Source: Merdivivens faecigallinarum
GTDB taxonomy: Bacteria > Bacteroidota > Bacteroidia > Bacteroidales > UBA932
Direction of reading: 5' to 3'
Length of the DNA: 12,095 nt
Assembly (NCBI GenBank): GCA_017695055.1
Contig: JADILY010000066.1
Coordinates: 1 to 12,095, forward strand
Under the pieces are notes generated by a model, which saw only the letters and a program-made list of their open reading frames with translations, was not told the DNA's origin and did not search any database. Position numbers and translations under genes: made by a program. The stretch's first letter is position 1; every line of letters begins with the position of its first letter. Of the stretch, positions 7,830 through 12,095 are shown one piece after another.

Positions 7830-9470
7830 ATGAAATCGATTGTACGTTTTATCTTATCAGTGTCTTGTGTGGCACTTTTGATACACGGGTGCGATAAGCA
7901 AGCAAATGAATCTTCATCACCGGTTCTGCGATTGAAGGCAGATGAAGAAATTACGGTTCCGGCAGAAGGCGGGAACTTTTCCATTGGCTATACTGTGGAG
8001 AATCCCGTGGCGGAAGGCAGAGTCGAGGCAGCGGCGGATTCTTCCGACTGGGTTGGCGGGTTCGACTGCTCGTCCGAGGGAACAGTGTCTTTCCATGTGT
8101 CTGAAAATGCTGGAGACGAATCCCGCGTGGCGGTAGTCAGCCTGACTTATGTCTATCCCGAGGGTGAAAGCCTCCCGGTGACTGTAGAGGTAATGCAAGA
8201 AGGGACGGCAGAGAATGTCCCTGACGATAAAGATATCTTTGGAATAGACGTATCAGACGTAACTGTATCGTCCGTTTCCATTCATGCCGTATGCAATGAA
8301 CCTGGCTTGGCGTGGACAACGCAAGTGATTTCCAAAAACGAATTTGAAAGTCAGATAGGCAGCATGGATAATATGGAGGAATATTTCATGCAAATGCTCG
8401 AAGCCACTGCCCTGCATTATGGTTATGAAGACATGACTGATTTTCTTGAAGAATTGTTAATCACAGAGGATTCATATGATTATGTCAATTCTTCTCTTAT
8501 CCCTTCCACGGAGTATATGACTTACGCCGTAGGAATGGACTATGGCATGAATCTTACGACGGATTTCTTTTGGGGACCGGAGTTTGTCACGTCGGATGTT
8601 CAACTCGGCGGACTTGAGTTCGATGTGAATGTCACTCCTAAAGTGTCATCTGCGATATTGGAGATACATCCCTCAGATGCGGAAGCCGTATACGTGGCTA
8701 CAGTGATAGATGCCGGGTTTTATTCAGGGTACACGGATGAAGAAATAATGGGGCAGTTGTCAGAGTTTCTCTATCCGCGGTATTCGTTTTCGGGAGATGA
8801 AACCTTGGAAGTGAGTGATCTGAAACCGGGTACACGCTATATTGCCGTAGTTTTCGGGATAGATCCATCGACCGGTCTGTACAACTCGGCTCTTTCAAAG
8901 ACTGAATTCAGTACCGAAGAGAACACGGAAAGCGATGCGTTTGTCGAGGGGAGTGTTACCAAATATTGGTCTGTGTATGATTTGATAGATTACAATCCGG
9001 AATACCAGAACCTGTTGAGGGACACTTCAAAGACCGGCATAGCAGCTGTCGAGCTTGAATACAATGAGTCTGCTGTGTCATGTTGTTTTTCATTGTGGAG
9101 TACCGATTATTCATACATGGATTATGAGACTATGTATGCTTATACGGCGGAATACGGGCAGATTGTAGACAAAGGAGACCCTGCTACGTTGATTTATGTC
9201 TCATTCGGGGCAACCAACACGCTTTGCTCGATAGGCATAGACGCGGACGGCAATTACGGCGAAATGCATACGTATTATGTCACGTATACCGAAGACGGCA
9301 GATGCATGGATTTCGGGCTGTACGATGAATATTACGCTGCCGCCCTGGCTGGGCAGACTGCCGTGAGGATGCCTTTCATCATGCCTGAAACGGTTTCAAG
9401 TACTCTCTTGTCCGTTCCTGCGGTTCATGGACCCGTTACAAGCGGGACCGGACAGCCGATAGGTGATTAG
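7830..9470 (+). CDS. BACON-like domain lipoprotein with FN3-like repeats
   Basis: A 546-residue predicted lipoprotein, last gene of the plus-strand run, 17 nt after the previous stop. The signal peptide MKSIVRFILSVSCVALLIHGC has lipobox IHGC (Cys 21), then DKQANESS. Residues about 32-126 resemble a BACON domain: EITVPAEGGNFSIGYTV, SSDWVGGF, VSFHVSENAGDESRVAVVSLTY, VTVEVMQEG. BACON domains are Ig-like modules common in Bacteroidetes surface glycan-active or mucin-binding proteins. Two similar modules follow (about 136-256 and 259-367), each with a [V/I]..V..SS start, an L.P.T.Y..Y/V..G.D centre and an F.T/STE end, suggestive of fibronectin type III folds. Residues about 368-546 are rich in Tyr and acidic residues and I recognise no family there. 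No SUMF1 or DUF1566-like cap is present, unlike the other genes of the run. A strong terminator lies 45 nt downstream. Confidence 0.88.
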   Translation: MKSIVRFILSVSCVALLIHGCDKQANESSSPVLRLKADEEITVPAEGGNFSIGYTVENPVAEGRVEAAADSSDWVGGFDCSSEGTVSFHVSENAGDESRVAVVSLTYVYPEGESLPVTVEVMQEGTAENVPDDKDIFGIDVSDVTVSSVSIHAVCNEPGLAWTTQVISKNEFESQIGSMDNMEEYFMQMLEATALHYGYEDMTDFLEELLITEDSYDYVNSSLIPSTEYMTYAVGMDYGMNLTTDFFWGPEFVTSDVQLGGLEFDVNVTPKVSSAILEIHPSDAEAVYVATVIDAGFYSGYTDEEIMGQLSEFLYPRYSFSGDETLEVSDLKPGTRYIAVVFGIDPSTGLYNSALSKTEFSTEENTESDAFVEGSVTKYWSVYDLIDYNPEYQNLLRDTSKTGIAAVELEYNESAVSCCFSLWSTDYSYMDYETMYAYTAEYGQIVDKGDPATLIYVSFGATNTLCSIGIDADGNYGEMHTYYVTYTEDGRCMDFGLYDEYYAAALAGQTAVRMPFIMPETVSSTLLSVPAVHGPVTSGTGQPIGD

Positions 9471-9514
9471 AAGATGCGCGGCCCTGAACAGGGTCAAGGT
9501 AAAGATGTCATATA

Positions 9515-9549
9515 AAATGGGGGCGGTTCTTGTGAGCCAGCCCCCATTT
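9515..9549. terminator. Bidirectional Rho-independent terminator between convergent genes
   Basis: The arms AAATGGGGGC (9515-9524) and GCCCCCATTT (9540-9549) are perfect 10-bp complements. The stem continues inward as GGTTC/GAGCC (9525-9529 with 9534-9538, one G-U pair, one bulged A at 9539) around a TTGT loop. Read on the minus strand the hairpin is followed by TTTTATAT; on the plus strand the T-tract is short (ATTTCC). It sits between the stops of the convergent genes ending at 9470 and 9589, so it probably terminates both transcripts. A second, very small hairpin (CCCTG/CAGGG, 9482-9493) lies just upstream and is probably not significant. Confidence 0.82.
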
Positions 9550-9588
9550 CCTTATGAAACGTTTTTATGTAATGGTTTTCTCGAACAA

Positions 9589-11163
9589 TCAGAACGCTAG
9601 AATATAATAATACGAGGCCTCATAAAGCTTAAGGTATGGCGACACCATCCCGTAATCGGCGTAGACCGCGTATGCCTGCAGAGGAGAACTCTCATAATGT
9701 TCCGTACTAGACCAATAGTATGTATTGGTTCCACCTACTATGGTGTCGGCGCCCTCTATTCTGGCTAATGACGCATTTATTACATCTGTGTTCTCGGTAT
9801 CGCCTAATATATCGTAGATATTATCGTACCCATCCCCTGTAATAATCAGACTTACTTCTTTTACCGATGGCAGATACCATCCGCTGGTCCCTGCCGGTGC
9901 AGGCGTGTCGGTCTCAAAAGCGGAGATATTGCTGACTACTTCCACTGGGTAATCCGCATGCGACGGATCTTCATTGAAAGCTTTTATGGCCTTGGTGTAC
10001 TGGTACCCGAGCATCTTGTTGAGGTTGCCGTCGTTGCCTGTATTGCCCCCGAACATGCTTTCATAGCCTGAAAGATTGGCTGAAACCCAGTCGTTGATAG
10101 AGGCGTTATAATCATAGCAATTGAATTGCCATGGCCCTGTATGGCGGCGTATGGAAATGACCAATCCGTGAGTGCAATCAGGATGTTCGCTTCTAAGTAT
10201 ACCGTCATCCTTGGCCGGGTCTCCCGTATAGAAAACCACGCCTATGGCCGTCTTTGAATTGTCAAGTTCAGAAGACCATGTACCGTCCGAATAATAGAAA
10301 TCACCCAATATCGGATCAGGCAATTGAACGGACGTGACATTTACTTCGCATGCTGCGCTCTCTCCCTGGCATGACACTGTTATCGTGCAAGTGCCGTCGG
10401 AAACGGCAGTGACGGTTCCGTCGGTCACCGTAGCGACATTTCCGTCCGAAGAGTCCCATTCCAGGACAATATCGTCAGCGTCTTCCGGAGATACGGTGGC
10501 AGTCAGTGTGTAGGAGTCGCCCACTGTCAGATCTATGGATGTTTGGTCGAGGGTTATGGACTCTACGGATTTTCCTACCACCTCTATTTTACATTCGGCA
10601 GAGGCTGTATCGTACTGGGCAGTAACGGTCGCCTGACCTTTATTCACGGCAGTTACCATGCCCTCTTCGTCTACAGTTACCACTTCAGGATCTGATGAAG
10701 ACCATTGCACAGTGGCTCCGGACGGGATTTCCGGAGATACTGTCGCCGTCAGCTGCAATGTCTCTCCCCTTTCGAGTGTGCATTCTATATGATTTAATTC
10801 TATGGACACCCCTTGTTCTTCCTCCGATACGGAAATGGAACATTGTGCCATGAGTTCCCCGCTGCTTACAGTAATCGTAGTATTGCCAGAAGCCAGGGCC
10901 GTAACCAGACCATCCTGCACAGAAGCTATGTCAGGAGCGGAAGAATCCCATTCAAGATCCGCCTCAGCATCGGATGGAGACAATATCACTTCCAGCCTGC
11001 ATGTATCGCCGACAGTAAGACTGATTTCGTCTTTTTCGAAACTGATGCCCTTCAGGGACGATTCATCCTCTTTGGTACATGCAGAAAAAAAAGATACGCC
11101 GCAAACCGCGAATAGGATTAAAACCCACAATGGGTTTTTAACGAAATAGGTAAAAGTTTTCAT
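9589..11163 (-). CDS. Lipoprotein with three Big_2 domains and DUF1566/Lcl_C-like C-terminal domain
   Basis: A 524-residue predicted surface lipoprotein, convergent to the main run. I chose the ATG at 11163 because it gives a standard signal peptide (MKTFTYFVKN, then a hydrophobic stretch to lipobox FSAC, Cys 29, then TKEDESS). The upstream alternative is a GTG at 11187 that would sit on top of the putative promoter. Three Big_2 domains follow (about 37-115, 119-197, 201-279): ISLTVGDTCRLEV, WDSSAPDIASV; LERGETLQLTATV, WSSSDPEVVTVDEEG; IDLTVGDSYTLTATV, WDSSDGNVATV. The cap (about 285-524) starts GDFYYSDGTWSSELDNSKTA, then IGVVFYTGD, TSGWYLPSVKEV, YYWSSTEHYES, and ends YYYILAF. It is the closest relative in the window to the gene at 3625, in opposite orientation. 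Its function is probably adhesion or ligand binding at the cell surface; the ligand is unknown. Transcription appears independent, with termination at 9515-9549. Confidence 0.92.
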   Translation of the reverse strand: MKTFTYFVKNPLWVLILFAVCGVSFFSACTKEDESSLKGISFEKDEISLTVGDTCRLEVILSPSDAEADLEWDSSAPDIASVQDGLVTALASGNTTITVSSGELMAQCSISVSEEEQGVSIELNHIECTLERGETLQLTATVSPEIPSGATVQWSSSDPEVVTVDEEGMVTAVNKGQATVTAQYDTASAECKIEVVGKSVESITLDQTSIDLTVGDSYTLTATVSPEDADDIVLEWDSSDGNVATVTDGTVTAVSDGTCTITVSCQGESAACEVNVTSVQLPDPILGDFYYSDGTWSSELDNSKTAIGVVFYTGDPAKDDGILRSEHPDCTHGLVISIRRHTGPWQFNCYDYNASINDWVSANLSGYESMFGGNTGNDGNLNKMLGYQYTKAIKAFNEDPSHADYPVEVVSNISAFETDTPAPAGTSGWYLPSVKEVSLIITGDGYDNIYDILGDTENTDVINASLARIEGADTIVGGTNTYYWSSTEHYESSPLQAYAVYADYGMVSPYLKLYEASYYYILAF

Positions 11164-11188
11164 ATAGAGATATATTTTTATTTTCACA

Positions 11189-11196
11189 CAAAAATA
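11189..11196 (-). promoter_or_regulatory. Possible Bacteroidetes -7 promoter element for the 9589-11163 gene
   Basis: The minus strand reads TATTTTTG here, an exact match to the Bacteroidetes -7 consensus TAnnTTTG, about 25 nt upstream of the ATG at 11163. No TTG/TTTG -33 element is visible at the usual 19-21 nt spacing, so support is limited. In a region this AT-rich a chance match is possible. If real, transcription would start near 11183, which favours the 11163 start over the GTG at 11187. Confidence 0.3.
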
Positions 11197-11459
11197 AATT
11201 TTAATGTCGTGTGCTGTTTTGAAAAAGGCCTGTTATGCAATATTACATAAATTACACAACCGGTATTATATTGTTGATAATCAATAATTTGCTATAAGTA
11301 TTAGCGGAACCGTGCATTAGATGGCCTGCGGCCCATTCCATTAGTGCGGGCAAGGCGGAAGACGATACTCCCGCGATGTTTGAATATCCGGGAAACTGTT
11401 TAAAGAGTTGCAAAACGGCTTTTAAGGAATTTCTAAAAGCTTTTGAAAAAGACAAGGGC

Positions 11460-11484
11460 AAAAAAGGGGAAAGCTGTAAAGCTT
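11460..11484 (-). terminator. Weak candidate terminator after the SMR transporter gene
   Basis: Just after the stop codon of the SMR gene, the minus strand can fold AAGCT-TTAC-AGCTT (11471-11484), followed by TCCCC and six T residues (11460-11465). The stem is only 5 bp and the T-tract is set off by five bases, so it is a weak candidate. The hairpin at 11418-11440 is an alternative end point. Confidence 0.25.
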
Positions 11485-11489
11485 CTTAA

Positions 11490-11828
11490 TTACCCCACCA
11501 TTTTGAGCCCGATGACTGAAGCTATCAGTGTGCAGATGAAAAATATCCTTGCAAACGAGGCCGGTTCGTGGAATACCAATATTCCGAGGATGACCGTCAG
11601 TACCGCTCCGATACCTGTCCATACAGGGTATGCCGTGCTTATGGGCAGCACATGTGTGGCTTTTGCAAGCAAGACCATGCTTATTATGAGGCATATAATG
11701 AATCCTGCCCCCCATAGCCACCATGCGGTAGTGCCGGCGACTTCTTTCATTTTTCCGAGGCAGAATGCAAAGCCCGCTTCGAAGCATCCGGCGATGATGA
11801 GTATCGCCCAACTAACGTTTATCTGCAT
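11490..11828 (-). CDS. sugE: Small multidrug resistance (SMR) family transporter, SugE/Gdx-like
   Basis: A 112-residue, four-helix inner-membrane protein, the usual SMR length. Members work as dual-topology dimers that exchange protons for guanidinium (Gdx/SugE type) or quaternary ammonium and other cations (EmrE/Qac type). Membrane segments lie at about 4-24, 33-55, 61-80 and 88-109. The essential membrane glutamate is Glu17 (AGCFEAGF). The third helix reads TAYPVWTGIGAV, close to the SugE/Gdx TAYAVWTGIGAV and unlike EmrE. Ser50 (SMVLL), Tyr67 and Trp70 match substrate-site positions of Gdx proteins, but the tryptophan normally three residues after the glutamate is Phe20, and a Pro replaces Ala in TAYPVW. 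Substrate preference therefore cannot be settled. It lies 69 nt downstream of ychF on the same strand, and I see no guanidine riboswitch in that gap. Confidence 0.9.
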   Translation of the reverse strand: MQINVSWAILIIAGCFEAGFAFCLGKMKEVAGTTAWWLWGAGFIICLIISMVLLAKATHVLPISTAYPVWTGIGAVLTVILGILVFHEPASFARIFFICTLIASVIGLKMVG

Positions 11829-11897
11829 GATTCCTGTTGTCTCTTATATTTTTTAAGCTATGGCAAAATTGATACTATGCTTTTTATAGAACTGTTA

Positions 11898-12095
11898 TCA
11901 TACATTGAACAAGAAATGCATCACATCCCCGTCTTCAACTACATAGTCCTTGCCTTCCACATAAAGTTTTCCGGCGGCACGGCAGGCTGATTCGGAACCG
12001 TATTTTACATAATCCTCGTACTTGATTACTTCTGCACGGATGAAGCCTTTTTCGAAGTCGGAGTGTATGACACCTGCCGCTGCAGGGGCCTTGTC
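11898..12095 (-). CDS. ychF: Redox-regulated ATPase YchF (C-terminal part)
   Basis: The last 65 codons of YchF, an Obg-family P-loop NTPase that prefers ATP and associates with ribosomes. The window starts inside the gene, so the N-terminal G domain is not seen. The visible part is the C-terminal TGS domain with hallmark motifs: AAAGVIHSDFEKGFIRAEV, then YEDYVKYGS, then AGKLYVEGKDYVVEDGDVMH, ending FLFNV. These are near-universal in bacterial YchF, so the identity is secure despite truncation. Its presence marks a return to core chromosome beside the lipoprotein locus. The stop codon is 69 nt upstream of the SMR gene on the same strand. Confidence 0.96.
   Translation of the reverse strand, partial: DKAPAAAGVIHSDFEKGFIRAEVIKYEDYVKYGSESACRAAGKLYVEGKDYVVEDGDVMHFLFNV

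Larger units (their letters stand above)
11164..11489. other. Intergenic stretch without an identified gene
   Basis: The left part (11164-11300) is AT-rich leader DNA of the minus-strand lipoprotein gene. The right part (about 11300-11489) is less AT-rich and open in two antiparallel frames. The plus frame runs 11298-11489 without an early ATG; an internal ATG at 11376 would give 37 residues (MFEYPGNCLKSC..., Lys-rich, four cysteines). The minus frame runs 11252-11461, with only a TTG start and 69 residues. Neither has a recognisable family, signal peptide or good start. Inverted repeats are present: GGCC-TGC-GGCC (11323-11333), GCGGG/CCCGC (11346-11350, 11370-11374) and GCTTTTA/TAAAAGC (11418-11424, 11434-11440, then TTTT on the plus strand). 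It could be a gene remnant, a small RNA or an unannotated small protein; none is established. Confidence 0.4.

Noticed and set aside
1..11163. A complete diversity-generating retroelement
   Set aside because: No reverse transcriptase (YxDD) or Avd-like ORF, and no template repeat copy of any 3' end, is present in the window. Only the target-like fold is seen.
11443..11856. Plus-strand 137-codon open frame over the SMR gene
   Set aside because: It is antisense to a clearly recognisable SMR protein and has no family features of its own.
11829..11897. Guanidine (ykkC or mini-ykkC) riboswitch ahead of the SMR gene
   Set aside because: The 69-nt gap is AT-rich and lacks the paired ACGR-loop hairpins or a long structured leader.
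1..12095. CRISPR arrays, tRNA/rRNA genes, insertion sequences
   Set aside because: No regularly spaced direct repeats, no cloverleaf-like or rRNA sequence and no transposase ORF or terminal inverted repeats were seen on either strand.

Overview
The window looks like chromosomal DNA of a gut-type Bacteroidales bacterium (Bacteroides, Phocaeicola, Parabacteroides, Alistipes or a relative). Three things point there: a run of lipoproteins built from BACON, fimbrillin-like, Big_2 and FGE-sulfatase (SUMF1) modules; short lipoprotein signals with acidic or Lys/Asp/Glu-rich residues after the lipobox cysteine, as in Bacteroidetes surface lipoproteins; and AT-rich gaps without Shine-Dalgarno sequences. 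The genus cannot be fixed from the sequence alone.

Positions 2-9470 hold seven same-strand genes in a probable operon whose start lies left of the window. Gaps are at most about 52 nt, one junction overlaps or nearly so, and no terminator is visible between genes. Six have a clear lipoprotein signal peptide; the first is cut by the window edge. They combine a stalk (one to three Big_2 Ig-like domains, or a fimbrillin-like domain in one gene) with one of two caps: a SUMF1/FGE-like cap (genes at 2, 458, 4962, 6118) or a DUF1566/Lcl_C-like cap ending in VRPVLAF or VRAILAF (genes at 1983 and 3625). The last gene (7830) carries a BACON-like domain, two FN3-like modules and an unrecognised C-terminus.

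A strong, probably bidirectional terminator at 9515-9549 separates this run from a convergent eighth lipoprotein (9589-11163, minus strand). That protein has three Big_2 domains and the same DUF1566-like cap as the gene at 3625. The eight genes form a paralogous locus of exposed proteins with a conserved scaffold and divergent tips. The SUMF1-type caps lack the FGE cysteine pair, so they are more likely ligand-binding folds than enzymes. Their C-termini resemble the variable regions of diversity-generating retroelement (DGR) targets, but no reverse transcriptase or template repeat is in the window, and the differences between paralogs are not limited to adenine positions.

The right end returns to ordinary chromosome on the minus strand: a small multidrug resistance (SMR) transporter of the SugE/Gdx type (11490-11828) and the C-terminus of the conserved ATPase YchF (11898-12095). 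A roughly 325-nt stretch between the SMR gene and the eighth lipoprotein (11164-11489) holds a possible promoter and short open frames, but no gene I can identify.
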